A DNA stretch of 64,000 nucleotides from Malachius bipustulatus (lineage: Eukaryota > Arthropoda > Insecta > Coleoptera > Melyridae), in the NCBI GenBank assembly GCA_910589415.1, contig OU342638.1, positions 7,232,014-7,296,013 on the forward strand, in the 5' to 3' direction. The position numbers were made by a program, and so were the translations under genes. The notes under the pieces are model-generated. The model saw only the letters and a list, made by a program, of their open reading frames with translations. It did no database searches and was not told where the DNA came from. Each line of letters opens with the position of its first letter. Positions within the stretch are counted from its first letter, which is position 1. Positions 8,802 through 19,477 of the stretch are shown piece by piece.

Positions 8802-10629
8802 TGTAACTACGACTCCGCCTGAGAGTCGTCCGTGGCGTTTCGCTGGTCCGGAATCGCCTGGAGATCGGACGGATTCCTCGGGCGCCAGATTTTTACTGAG
8901 GGTTTACTCCCTTGGGAAGATGTTCTCGCCAAATCTTCCCACTTACCTGAGTCGTAATTACAATGGTACTGCTATAGTACCCTTGTCCCAGGGGTAGCTC
9001 TGTGGAGAAACGGAAAGTGCCAGGGGTCGGTTGAGGTTACCACCCTAAAAGAATTGTGTTCGGCAAAGCGGGCTTTAATCGCTTTCCGAAAGCATTGGCA
9101 CCTCCGAGGAGCCAAGCTGTAGCGAGTGATTGTCAGTTTAAAGGATACTTAATTAATTAATGCAGAACGGATGAACATTAACACCACAGAATTCAACTTA
9201 ACAATTTTTATTATTAATTTATCGGAGTAGGTACACAATGAGCAATAATAATGAATCGGTATGAATAAATAAATAATAACAAATCGGTCACGGAGCACAG
9301 CGGTACGTGAGGGGCGGTTGCGACTAATAAGTAGGTAGGTATACACGTCGGAATGACGAACGGGCGGTTAAAAACGGCCTGGATCGGTTTAGACAAAAAA
9401 GAATAACTAGGCGGGCTGTTCTCGGCGGTTATGTGAGTAGTGCGGCCACGGTGATCTCAACTACGCATTCGGAGGGGAATCGGCACGATTTTGGCGGGAC
9501 GCTGCTCCGCGAGCACCAGACGCCACCCCCAGCACACTGATCCACCCTTGCTATGCCAGGCGATGGACCGTGGACCAGGAGCGAAATCCTTGTTGCTCAC
9601 AACGTGGAAATGAAGGGGTATTGAAGGAGCCCGTTGTTCCGCGGGTACCAGACACCACTCCCGGCGCACTGATCCACCCTTGCTATGCCAGGCGATGGAC
9701 CGTGAACTAAGAACGAGGCCTTTGTTACCCACAACGGAGAAGGTGGGGGTTATCGGAGGAACCCGTTGTTCCGCTGGCACCAGACACCACTCCCGGCGCA
9801 CTGATCCACCCTTGCTATGCCAGGCGATGGACCGTGAACTAGGAGCGAAGCCTTTGTTACCAACAACGGAAGGAGGAGACGGTTCTGATGAAGGCTGGAG
9901 CGATAGGAGTGAGAGGAGAAAAAAAATATCGACCGCAGCAGAAATATAAATTGCAACAGCACCTACCTTTGACTATTCTTCGGCAACGGGTCTAGATAGA
10001 GATCTTCTATTAATTCGGATGCACTACTAACAACGACCACAGGTACTTCCCGGTAAAAAGGATAAAAATTAAAATAACTATAATTATTGCACGCGGACTT
10101 CCCGGTAAACTGAGGCGGCTGACTACCTAACGCACTTCTTCACGATCGGAGATCAGAATACCTAATTCATTTTTCAAATCACGGCCCCGGTTTATATAGC
10201 GACCACTATCGGTTCCTGGTGAGATAGAAATTTTCGAGAACATTTTCTCTGTAAAAAAGGTTAATTTAAACTGCTATCTGCGGCCCGGTGCATTTCGGCG
10301 TTTTTATAATGCGATAGTGGTCGATAACTTGCTTGAATTTGAAGCCAACTGCCTCGATTTAGTTACTTTAAAAATCAGCCTGTGCATAAAAAATTAATGG
10401 AATTAAATGAAATCATGAAAATTATTAGTACTTCGCTGATTCAAGGTACCTACCTACCAAACCCTATTTCTGTCCTATTCGTAAAAACTTAACTGAATTA
10501 ATAATAACTTAAACGGGGTGGTCCTACCTATCTACCTATGTCGTTGGAATGATCTTTATTTATTGAAAAGAATAGAAAAATAGGAAAAAAATAAAATAGA
10601 TGGAGTCGGGGTAACACGACTTCATTACA
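8802..10629 (-). repeat. 5' LTR of element K, 1,828 bp
   Basis: The sense LTR begins TGTAA at 10629 and ends TTACA at 8802, four bases before the primer-binding site; the ends form a short inverted repeat. Its 10629-9791 part matches the partial 3' LTR at the window start. It contains 132-bp subrepeats at about 9499-9885. The small ORFs inside follow the repeats and are not genes. Confidence 0.9.
9499..9885. repeat. Three tandem 132-bp subrepeats inside the element K LTR
   Basis: The motif actgatccacccttgctatg recurs at 9536, 9668 and 9800, a constant 132-bp spacing, embedded in longer similar blocks. The copies differ by scattered substitutions. Such LTR subrepeats often hold promoter or enhancer sites; function here is unknown. 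Confidence 0.85.
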
Positions 10630-11129
10630 TCTTATTCCAGTTCACAATATAACTGGTAAAGAATTGTCACACATGACTCTGAAAGTATGCAAAGCAATCG
10701 AAAATTGCTACTTGAAAGTAATAACTATTATTTTTGACAATAACAGAGTTAACCGTGTTATGTTTGAAGGCTTCCTAAAAGATTATGTTTCAAAATTTAT
10801 GTGTCCCCTGTCCAAAAGTGTTAAAACTTTTTTAACTTCTGATACAGTTGACATCCTTAATCTCTATAAAACGGAATCAAAGTTTTTGCTGAAGTCGGTT
10901 TTTAAATCAAATTATAAATCAGTTTTTCCAACGACATTCGAACGTCAAAAAATAAGTCTAATAGTGAATATATTTTATTAAAGTACTGTGATAGCGATAA
11001 AAGATGAATATGGCGAAGAATCTGGCACCTTCCACTTTTTCAACATTATTCAGAAATGGTGCACCGTAGTAGAAGATGGGGGAGTTCGCTGGCTTAATTA
11101 CCGAGGGGGACGAACAATGGGCACGTGTC
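10630..11129 (+). pseudogene. P-element/THAP9-like transposase fragment (copy 1)
   Basis: Near-identical to about 50604-51103. Readable pieces include NITGKELSHMTLKVCKAIEN and IIFDNNRVNRVMFEGF, typical of P-element/THAP9 transposases. Further on are YKTESKFLLKS and IAIKDEYGEESGTFHFFNII. Frames shift between the pieces. The 5' part was displaced by the insertion of element K at 10629/10630. The 3' end is interrupted by the piggyBac-like element at the TTAA at 11130. Confidence 0.7.
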
Positions 11130-11133
11130 TTAA

Positions 11134-11566
11134 CCCATTAGCGCCCAGTGATCTATTTATAGATCAGGAACCTTTTTTTTTTTGTGACCACTAGGCATTT
11201 CAAGATTCATTTATGTGTTTGTAAATATTAGTAGGCACTAAAGTGCACGTGTTCCAATAAGCAGATAATAGCATTTCACATTTCTTTGTAAACCACCAGA
11301 GTGTCTAGACGTAGCTTACTTTTGTCACGTGTATCTTAAGTGTTTTATTGTTATCATTAATTATAAGGTAATTATATTTTTTGCATTGAATTATTTTATA
11401 CAAATGTACTATCAATTAGATGGCCTTCAGTTATTTGAACATTTTATGTAAAGTTTCGAGCTATACTCATTTGAACCCCGCGATCTATAAACAGATCGCT
11501 GGGCGTTCACCGGTTGATTTTCCATTTTAGTTACAAATATATACTTATTTCTCTTTTAGTTTGAAA
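11134..11566 (+). other. 5' non-coding part of piggyBac-like copy 1
   Basis: Terminal and untranslated sequence before the transposase ATG. At 11536-11545 it carries the uninterrupted sequence caaatatata that is the empty site for the MITE present in copy 2 (51522-52398). A pyrimidine-rich ctcttttag precedes the ATG. Confidence 0.6.
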
Positions 11567-12361
11567 ATGAGCCGAAAAGTATTTAAAAATTTGGATGAAG
11601 CCCTCGAGTATTTTTATTCGGACGACATCGAGCGTGACATTGCCCTACTTCCACCGGAAGTGGATGATCTTACCGATGAAGACGAGGGTGCCGATGATGA
11701 AATCGGCATTCCTGAGGTCGTCGATGTTCCAGGAACTGTGGAAATTGTGAATGAAGACGATCTAAGTGATGAAGAATTGGAACAAGCTGGGTCATCGACT
11801 TCCGCTCCCGGGAAAAAAAAAGAAAACCGGAAAAACTAAAAACAAATTGGCAGAAAAATGTACCACCGCAATATGATTTTTTACAATGCAATGCCGCGTA
11901 TGAAGCCAATATATTGAATATTGAACGGGATATGAAAGGAAAAACACCAGTAGAGTATTTCGACCAATTTTTCAATGACCAAGTTTATGATCTGATAGTG
12001 ACAGAAACAATTCGTTATGCAAGAGAAGTGAAAACATAGTTTTACAACATCCAGCGATGAAATAAAAACTTTTATTGGGTTTTTAATATTTGCGGGATAC
12101 CACACTTTGACTAGCGAACGCGACTATTGGTCAGAGGAAGAAGACTTAGGAATACCTTTGGTAAAAAACGCCATGAGTCGTAATACTTATTTGGGACTGA
12201 AAGCAGTACTTCACCTTCAAGATAATTCACTAGCCGATAATAATCACCGAGACAAATCTTTCAAAATTCGACCTTTAGTCGATATGATAAATATCAATTT
12301 TCAGAAATGGGGAATTGCTCACGAACACTTATCAATAGATGAAATGTTTGTCCGTTACTAT
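11567..12361 (+). pseudogene. piggyBac-like transposase, N-terminal part (copy 1)
   Basis: Starts MSRKVFKNLDEALEYF with an acidic N-terminal region, as in copy 2. A one-base loss in the A-run near 11813-11821 shifts the frame relative to copy 2 and ends the ORF after about 90 residues. The downstream frame (SERDYWSEEEDLGIPL onward, from 12107) is still readable up to the first catalytic-Asp region (LSIDEM), where the palindromic element interrupts it. The frameshift with a stop near 12036 is shared with copy 2. Confidence 0.85.
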
Positions 12362-15300
12362 TAGTAGAGTGCAGAATAGGGTGAAACGTGTCACCCTGTG
12401 GGCCTTTCAAGATTAAAAGCTGCGACCTGTGGCAAATGGAAGCTTATGTCATTAATATAGCCCAAAAAAATTCGTCCAGTAATCGTCCTGTGCAAAAGGG
12501 CGCTATCCAAAATTTTCGAGTTTTTTCTATAAATCGATAGTATAGAACTGATACAAATTTTTGGTATTTTTTCCACGCAATATTTTGTAGCCGTTTGCCT
12601 GTAAAAAAATGAAAACCGATCTTGAAAAGCGTTGGCTCTTATGGAGCCAGGCGGTCTTCAAGAAGCGATATCTCCGTTCGAAGTGGCTGAAAAATTAATT
12701 CAATTTTAATACTTCGGCTGTTTATCAACGATTATCTCAAAAGCGGCAACTGTGATCGAAAAATGATCTTATAAATAATTGTTGCTCCACTATTTGTGAT
12801 TAATGTGGTCTTATTATCATAATTTTACACCTAATAATTAATGAGAAAAGTTAATAATTGTAAAACGATGCATAATCAAGACGCTCGAGTTCTCGCTCGA
12901 ACTGTTGGCCAGCGCTCCAACTGCCGATCACCCTCTCTCACCCCGCACTTCCCCTTATCGTCGTAATACGCCAGGATAGGTGCATAATAAGCGCGGCAAG
13001 TAAACTTATTTGAAAATATTATGGCTCTGTTTAATATCCATGAAACGTTATTTCTTGTAAATAATAGGTAAATATACAGGATCAATTAAATTTATTCCAG
13101 GTGTTTTCTCACAATGAAGATAATTTATTATACATATCCATAAATACCTACTATTTTCAGTAAAACAATGGAACAATCACTTCTAAATGCATGCAAAATT
13201 GGGGAGGAAGCATTGATAAATTTTACTTGCGGAAAAAGAAATGAGAAGAAGTATACATTATCAGGAAATTTTCAAACATGAGCTAACAACTATAACATAT
13301 CCCATGTCGCTTGTTGCAAATGGTATGTTTAGCTACACCCTCAAATAAAAGTGCTTTAGGAGAAATAATCGAAAGCTACAGTACAGAAGAGAGAAATAGT
13401 ACTTTTAACAGCAGTAGCGGTGAAAAAATTTGTCACATATTTGATGGCATGTCTGTAGTTCAGAAACTGCGTAAGCCATAAATTCAAGAACATTTGGCGA
13501 TTATTCCAAAATATTCGCAAAAATAATCTTCAAGTGACATAAAATCACAACGTATAGACCTCTTTCTAGTATTCGATCATTATGAAAAATATTCAGTCAA
13601 AAATGCAACTCGAATGAAGAGAGGTGGCACAGATTCAATAAATAAGATAATCGATACTGGAATAAGCGTTCCATTGCCTCATCAGTGAAATCTGTTTATC
13701 AATTCAACATTTAATAAAAAACAGTTGACCAATTTTCTGTCAAATGAGGCATTAAAACATTCAGCGAAAGAGAATATAGAGTTTGTAACAAGTGGTGGAT
13801 TCTCTGATGTTTACCAATATAAAAGTAATAATTTTTTCTTGGATGATGACCTGTTGATCTCAAATCAGGAGAAAGCAGATACAAGAATTTTACTGCAAAT
13901 TCTGTCAGCAAAAAATGCTGGGTAACGATACTGATGTATTAGTATACTACTGGTACATTTCAGAGAACATTCAATTCTTGAAATGTGGATGAAGGTTGGG
14001 AAAAAATGCGGTGTTCGGTTCAGTCCCATACACAAAATCAATTTAGACCAACGCCTGATTAAAAACCTCCCAGATTTACATGCACTGACAGGGTGCGATA
14101 CAACCAGTCAATTTGCAGGTTTTGGGGAAAAAACTTGCTGGAAAACGTACTTGACTTATGAGATTATCTTCTGGAAAATTTTGGAGGGACATGGAACAAA
14201 ATAATTTTCTCAAATGTTCACAATTTTGTCTTGAAACTTTATACGAAAAACGAAAATATAACCTCTATAAATCATCTGCGAGGTTTATTAGCTGCTTCTA
14301 AAACTTTAGATAAACTCCCCCCAACAGAAGACAGCCTTTATCAACATTGCCTTCGTACATTTATTATCAAATCTACATTTGGTTAAATACTCTGTGACCT
14401 GTCCAGTACTTACCAGACTACACAGAATTCGCCGACAATCGAATCATTGTAGTCTTCCAAACATGAACAAGTTTTCCCAAAATGACATAATTTTTAACAA
14501 CGTGTCAATGTAAAAAAAGGTATGCAAACATAATAATAATATCATAATGCTTTTTTCTTAGTGACTGTGCTTATATTTCAGATTGTACAGCAAGGTGGTG
14601 TGGTTGTAAAAAAAAAACAAATTGACTTGCATAGGAAGGAGGTCTATACGTTGTGATTTTATGTCACGCTTGAAGATTATTTTTGCGAATATTTTGGAAT
14701 AATCGCCAAATGTTCTTGAATTAATGGCTTACGCAGTTTCTGAACTACAGACATGCCATCAAATATGTGACAAATTTTTTCACCGCTACTGCTGTTAAAA
14801 GTACTATTTCTCTCTTCTGTACTGTAGCTTTCGATTATTTCTCCTAAAGCACTTTTATTTGAGGGTGTAGCTAAACATACCATTTGCAACAAGCGACATG
14901 GGATATGTTAGTTGCTAGCTCATGTTTGAAAATTTCCTTATAATGTATACTTCTTCTCATTTCTTTTTCCGCAAGTAAAATTTATCAATGCTTCCTCCCC
15001 AATTTTGCATGCATTTAGAAGTGATTGTTCCATTGTTTTACTGAAAATAGTAGGTATTTATGGATATGTATAATAAATTATCTTCATTGTGAGAAAACAC
15101 CTGGAATAAATTTAATTGATCCTGTATATTTACCTATTATTTACAAGAAATAACGTTTCATGGATATTAAACAGAGCCATAATATTTTCAAATAAGTTTA
15201 CTTGCCGCGCTTATTATGCACCTATCCTGGCGTATTACGAAGATAAGGGGAAGTGCGGGGTGAGAGAGGGTGATCGGCAGTTGGAGCGCTGGCCAACAGT

Positions 15301-15848
15301 TCGAGCGAGAACTCGAGCGTCTTGATTATGCATCGTTTTACAATTATTAACTTTTCTCATTAATTATTAGGTGTAAAATTATGAAAATAAGACCACATTA
15401 ATCACAAATAGTGGAGCAACAATTATTTATAAGATCATTTTTCGATCAGAGTTGCCGCTTTTGAGATAATCGTTGATAAACAGCCGAAGTATTAAAATTG
15501 AATTAATTTTTCAGCCACTTTGAACGGAGATATCGCTTCTTGAAGACCGCCTGGCTCCATAAGAGCCAACGCTTTTCAAGATCGGTTTTCATTTTTTTAC
15601 AGGCAAACGGCTACAAAATATTGCGTGGAAAAAATACCAAAAATTCGCATCAGTTCTATACTATCGATTTATAGAAAAAACTCGAAAATTTTGGATAGCG
15701 CCCTTTTGCACAGGACGATTACTGGACGAATTTTTTTGGGCTATATTAATGACATAAGCTTCCATTTGCCACAGGTCGCAGCTTTTAATCTTGAAAGGCC
15801 CACACATTTCATTTTTAAGCGACTTTTGAAGCTCCGAGCACTCTACTA
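12362..15848 (+). mobile_element. 3.5-kb palindromic element with 1.2-kb inverted arms, inserted in piggyBac copy 1
   Basis: The left end TAGTAGAGTGC and right end GCACTCTACTA are inverted copies, flanked by TAT on both sides (12359-12361 and 15849-15851). Copy 2 of the piggyBac has a single TAT there. The left arm (about 12362-13562) reappears inverted at about 14639-15848 with few differences, around a roughly 1.08-kb unique centre. A coding relic begins in the left arm and continues into the centre. The structure looks like an element whose first 1.2 kb was copied in inverted orientation onto its other end. Confidence 0.85.
13320..14395 (+). pseudogene. Relic of a repetitive uncharacterised protein with DTDV and HALTGCDTT motifs
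   Basis: Translated pieces in several frames: a left-arm piece (MVCLATPSNKSALGEIIESY), KADTRILLQI near 13877, NDTDVLVYYW near 13925, and LHALTGCDTTSQFAGFGEKT near 14072. I recognise this motif series from a repetitive, uncharacterised insect and invertebrate protein family. The ordered acidic residues (ADTR, DTDV, GCDT) resemble PIN/FEN-type nuclease sites, which is inference only. Multiple stops and frameshifts show it is dead. The arm part is also present inverted at about 14677-14892. Confidence 0.6.
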
Positions 15849-15960
15849 TATGGACACCACAGCCTGAAACAATTTATTCGTTCCAAGCCAATTAGATTTG
15901 GTTACAAGCTGTGGGCCATGTGTGGCAACGATGGTTACTGCTACAAATTTAGTTTACATT
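15849..15960 (+). pseudogene. piggyBac-like transposase, resumed fragment (copy 1)
   Basis: Matches 53219-53330 of copy 2 (GHHSLKQFIRSKPIRFGYKL, then CGNDGYCYKF) and ends abruptly at an unrelated sequence near 15960. The rest of the transposase is missing here. Confidence 0.85.
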
Positions 15961-16498
15961 GTTTCGAGCTATAATGAAAAGTATGATGTATCACGATATC
16001 GATAAATGTCGATATCTTTCTTGGTTTTCAAGTTAGAGAAAATATATTTTGCACATTCTTCAGGCAATTTTTTGAGTAGAATGGAATGACCTCAACAGAT
16101 TTTGAATATCATTTTTCATTTTTCGGTTATAACATAAAAGTTGTATTTTTTAGATAAAATTTTTATAAATAGAGTATTATTTTCTCATTTCAACGATATA
16201 TAGGTAACATGTGTGTTAAAAATTTATGAAAAGTTACATTTTCCAAAATAAACTTCATTTATCATGGTACCTTAGAAATTTGTTTCAACTATTTACCTAG
16301 TAGGCGTGAATGTCATTTAGAAAATTGTGCGACAACGCCTGTCAAAGCCAGTTTACGCAGTTTTTGAGTTAAAAAGTGCTCGTTTCGCTTGCAAAATGGC
16401 AAATTGGTTGGTCTATGAAAACTACGAAGAGTATAATATGTTAGAATGCTTTATTCAAAGTTTCTCCTATGGAAACATCCAATTTTGCCCACCCTGTA
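15961..16498. other. AT-rich non-coding stretch
   Basis: No gene recognised. It ends ACCCTGTA (16491-16498), the terminal motif of many MITEs in this window, so it may be the right part of a decayed element. Confidence 0.35.
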
Positions 16499-17125
16499 AC
16501 GGGTGTCCCAACACTAGTGTCCACCCCCTAAATAGAGCTTAATTTTAAAGATAAAAAATTGAAACTTTGAGGACTTGTGTACTTGATATAGGACCACGGA
16601 ATGGCATAATTAGTTTCATTAAAAAACATTTTTAATGTCTTTTTAATAATCACCTTTTTCATGAGTCCATACTACGACACTGTCCAGTGCAGGTTCAGTG
16701 TGCCGGCTAGCCCAGCAAGAGCCGTCCTTCTATTTATTTGGGCCTTATTTCCGTGTTCTATTGCACCTACCGTTTTCAGATTATATTGTTCAGATTATAT
16801 TGTCTACCTGCTGTCATTGCTATATATTAATTATATTTTATTTAATTAAAGCCTTGTAATTAGTTTTTTCACATTTCTTTCAAGCGATGTTGATTTTATT
16901 AATCGATGTCTACGTATGTATTGAAAAAAAATCGATTTTTTTTTCGACAATTTACCACCATATTACAGTCTTTTATCGCTGGCGCCCGAACTAATTTTTT
17001 TTTTAATGAAACTGATTATGCCATTCCGTGGTCCTATATCAAGTACACAAATCCTCAAAGTTTCAATTTTTATCCTTAAAATTAAGCTCGATTTAGAGGG
17101 TGGACACTAGTGTTGGGACACCCGG
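16499..17125. repeat. MITE with about 130-bp terminal inverted repeats (GGGTGTCCCAACACTAGTGT)
   Basis: The block at 16501-16620 recurs inverted at about 17002-17123, including a run of matching words around gaccacggaatggcataat. It is flanked by TA on each side (16497-16498 and 17126-17127). The centre is AT-rich and codes for nothing recognisable. Confidence 0.8.
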
Positions 17126-17272
17126 TACAGTGTGTTTCACTTTAAATGGAATCACCTCAATAACTTTTTTATTTTTTGATGAATTAAAAAAAAGTTTTCT
17201 TTATGTAAAGCTCCCGAGGCTTTCTTAAATGGGTAAACAACATTTCATCCGTAGCCAATAACTAGCCTACCG

Positions 17273-17683
17273 AGTTATGCATTCCTTCATGAATGACACA
17301 TTGTAACTCATTATCATTCGAGTATAGTAAGTCCTTATTAGTTTTATAACCCTTAGCCTCGAAACAAATGGCCCATTGTATTATTGTTATTATGAACTAA
17401 ATATCAAATGATATATGTATAATGACTATTATTGTTAATCATATTAATATTCTGTATTTGAAACTAGGATAATGTTCTTAAAACACATCCTTTTGGAATT
17501 ATTAATAAACAGGCGCATGGCAAAGCCACCGCCCTCCTTAAAAGGTATAAATACTGTATTTACTTATTGTACTAGTTAGATCAGATTTAGCATTCGTGCC
17601 TAATGTATTTATTGTAGTATATTAGTCTGTTCTCAATAAATTAATTTTTAAAAAAGTCTTTTGTGGCCCTTGAAATCAAAATT
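17273..17683 (+). repeat. 5' LTR of the errantivirus-like provirus
   Basis: 411 bp, matching 24731-25141. It contains the TATA-like GGTATAAATAC near 17544 and AATAAA signals at about 17505 and 17635. Confidence 0.93.
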
Positions 17684-17700
17684 GGCGCAGTCGTAGTAGG
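17683..17700 (+). other. tRNA-Ser-type primer-binding site
   Basis: TGGCGCAGTCGTAGTAGG starts at the LTR edge. It resembles the serine-tRNA primer site of Drosophila 17.6-type elements. Confidence 0.75.
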
Positions 17701-18286
17701 ATTCAGCCCTTTGCACTAAGAATTTGCACAGAATATTGCCAAATTTAGAGCAAAGAAAGTGTAACAAGTGTAAAGTCAGTGTCAACTGAGAGAGCTGTCT
17801 TCAACAAGAACCCGATCTTCAAGAGCTTCAAGACTTCACCTGCAAGACCCAAACCCAGCAACTCTCCAACCGAGTTTGAGGCAATAAAGTCGAGCAGAAA
17901 ACCTGGACGAGCCCCAGCAGTTCGCAGAACTTGAGGTCCACTCGCCAGCTGAAAGAAAACTTGCACGAACAGTAAGTCCTTTCTTTCTCCCATCCTTAGT
18001 TTTAATTGCAAAAAGAATTTGTTGTCCCATTCACTTGTGACTGAACTTTTTCTTTTTTCATTAGTATTTTAAGAAAAAAGTAATTCTTATATTATTTTAA
18101 GAAAAATATTTTCAAAGCAAGTTAAAATTTAAATTCTATCAAGGAATTATTTGATGAATTAAACAATTCATATAGGTATTGATTTTTAGAAATAATAAGT
18201 GAATATTCAAATTTATAAAAGATATTTCTATTAGAAACAAGTTCACTTTAAGTATTATCTGAACAAAAGTATTTGGTTATATCATC
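17701..18286 (+). other. Untranslated leader of the errantivirus-like provirus
   Basis: Non-coding leader before gag. It should contain the env splice donor and packaging signals; GTAAGT at about 17971 (aacagtaagtcc) is a good donor candidate. Confidence 0.5.
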
Positions 18287-19477
18287 ATGGCACAGCAACC
18301 AATTAATTATATGGCAATTAGAGCATATGCAGATGCAATTCCAGAATTTGACGGTAATGAATTTGCCTTATATCCATTTATTGAACAAAGCAATAGACTT
18401 CTAGTACATTTTAACCGTGCTGACGATGAAGTACTTAGAACTTACCTATTGGGATTAATTACCAGCAAATTCAAAGGAAGAGCACTAGCACTAGTTGGTA
18501 GCCGAAGCGACTTAGGAACATGGGAACAAATGAAAAATGCCCTAATAAATTGCTTTGACGACCATAGAGATATTGATTGCTTAGTCAACGATATAAATTC
18601 TGCAACTCCTCATCCAAGAGAATCACTATTAGAATTTAGTAATAGATTGCAATTATTACGTGGAAAAATTGCAACAAAATTAAAAGCTATACCTGTAGCA
18701 GACATGAACCTCGAAACGAAACAAATAAGATACGCACATTACGAATCAATGACTTTAAATGCTTTTATTAGAAATTTGCATCCGTTCAATTTACAAATGG
18801 CGATACGTCTTAGAAATCCGAATACTTTAGAACAAGCACAAACATTCCTTATTCAAGAAGAAAATTTTCAACGATTGAATAATTCAAATTCATTCAAACC
18901 AAATAACATTAAAAACCGACCACAAAATATTAATACCAGTAATAATTATCGAACCCCATATTATAATACACCCTCATTCTCACAACAATTTACTTCTTCA
19001 CCCCATTATTCTCAGCCAAATTTCAGGCAAAATTTCAATGCTCAAGTCAATGCAAACCAAAACAATTTTCCCTCACAACCGATTAATATTCAACCCCGTC
19101 CTGTCCAACAACAACGTTTCTTCACAAACCGACAAGTCTTTGGCAAACCACAGCCAGCTTTTGGAAAAAATACGCCGATTTCCAGACAAAATGCTGCCAC
19201 AAATTATCCAACCCCTATGAGTATTTCCAGACAGGTGTCTCATAGACCTCCTCAACATAACTTTAATAGTTATAATCACCCTAACAAAAAACATAAAGCA
19301 GACGAATTCTATAATGTAGAAAATCCTGAAGAAAATTCAACCCAAGAATTTCAAGACCCAGATTTCCTCCTAAATCAAAATGATTATTATGACGAATATG
19401 TTTACGACGAGAGCGAAGAACCAAATTCCAATGAGAAAATAAATTTTCAAATACCAGCCTCGGAAACTATGAATTAA
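18287..19477 (+). CDS. gag: Gag polyprotein of the errantivirus-like provirus
   Basis: 396 residues from ATG 18287 to TAA 19475-19477. Residues 1-200 are a helical capsid-like region (PEFDGNEFALYPFIEQ near the start, PRESLLEFSNRLQLL further on). The second half is rich in Asn, Gln and Pro with many FQ/RQ repeats and no CCHC knuckle, as is usual for insect errantiviruses. It encodes the structural core that packages the RNA. The last 36 nt overlap pol in the -1 frame. The frame is fully open. Confidence 0.9.
   Translation: MAQQPINYMAIRAYADAIPEFDGNEFALYPFIEQSNRLLVHFNRADDEVLRTYLLGLITSKFKGRALALVGSRSDLGTWEQMKNALINCFDDHRDIDCLVNDINSATPHPRESLLEFSNRLQLLRGKIATKLKAIPVADMNLETKQIRYAHYESMTLNAFIRNLHPFNLQMAIRLRNPNTLEQAQTFLIQEENFQRLNNSNSFKPNNIKNRPQNINTSNNYRTPYYNTPSFSQQFTSSPHYSQPNFRQNFNAQVNANQNNFPSQPINIQPRPVQQQRFFTNRQVFGKPQPAFGKNTPISRQNAATNYPTPMSISRQVSHRPPQHNFNSYNHPNKKHKADEFYNVENPEENSTQEFQDPDFLLNQNDYYDEYVYDESEEPNSNEKINFQIPASETMN
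19441..19447 (+). promoter_or_regulatory. -1 frameshift heptamer A AAT TTT (gag/pol)
   Basis: The gag codons ATA AAT TTT contain the X XXY YYZ heptamer AAATTTT, 27 nt before the gag stop. A one-base backward slip gives KFSNTS and then the protease, matching the pol frame. Confidence 0.75.

Larger units (their letters stand above)
1..10629 (-). mobile_element. Element K: Ty3/gypsy LTR retrotransposon carrying a kinase-fold ORF
   Basis: The element reads on the minus strand, so its 5' LTR lies at 8802-10629 and its 3' LTR runs off the left edge (only 1-839 visible). Internal order in sense: primer-binding site, gag, protease/RT/RNase H/integrase, a kinase-fold ORF, a second CCHC zinc-knuckle ORF, polypurine tract. 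The internal part is about 7.96 kb; with two LTRs the whole would be about 11.6 kb. It is much more GC-rich than the surrounding DNA. The right junction (10629/10630) falls inside a P-like transposase relic whose uninterrupted counterpart is at about 50604. The target-site duplication cannot be checked because the left flank is outside the window. gag and pol carry breaks, yet the two LTRs show no difference that I noticed over the 839 shared bases. Confidence 0.9.
11134..15960 (+). mobile_element. piggyBac-like element, copy 1, 3'-truncated and interrupted
   Basis: The left end is TTAA (11130-11133) followed by CCCATTAGCGCCCAGTGATC, a piggyBac-type terminus. A subterminal inverted relative lies near 11475-11515. 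The element carries a broken transposase, is split at 12361 by a 3.5-kb palindromic element, resumes at 15849, and ends abruptly near 15960 with no right terminal repeat. Copy 2 at 51108 is the guide for these boundaries. Confidence 0.85.

Noticed and set aside
9457..9949. ORFs with repeated REWCLVPAEQR-type segments
   Set aside because: They only translate the 132-bp LTR subrepeats.
12876..13085. 70-codon ORF, also present inverted at 15116-15325
   Set aside because: It is present in both arms of the palindromic element, has no protein features, and runs against the coding relic.
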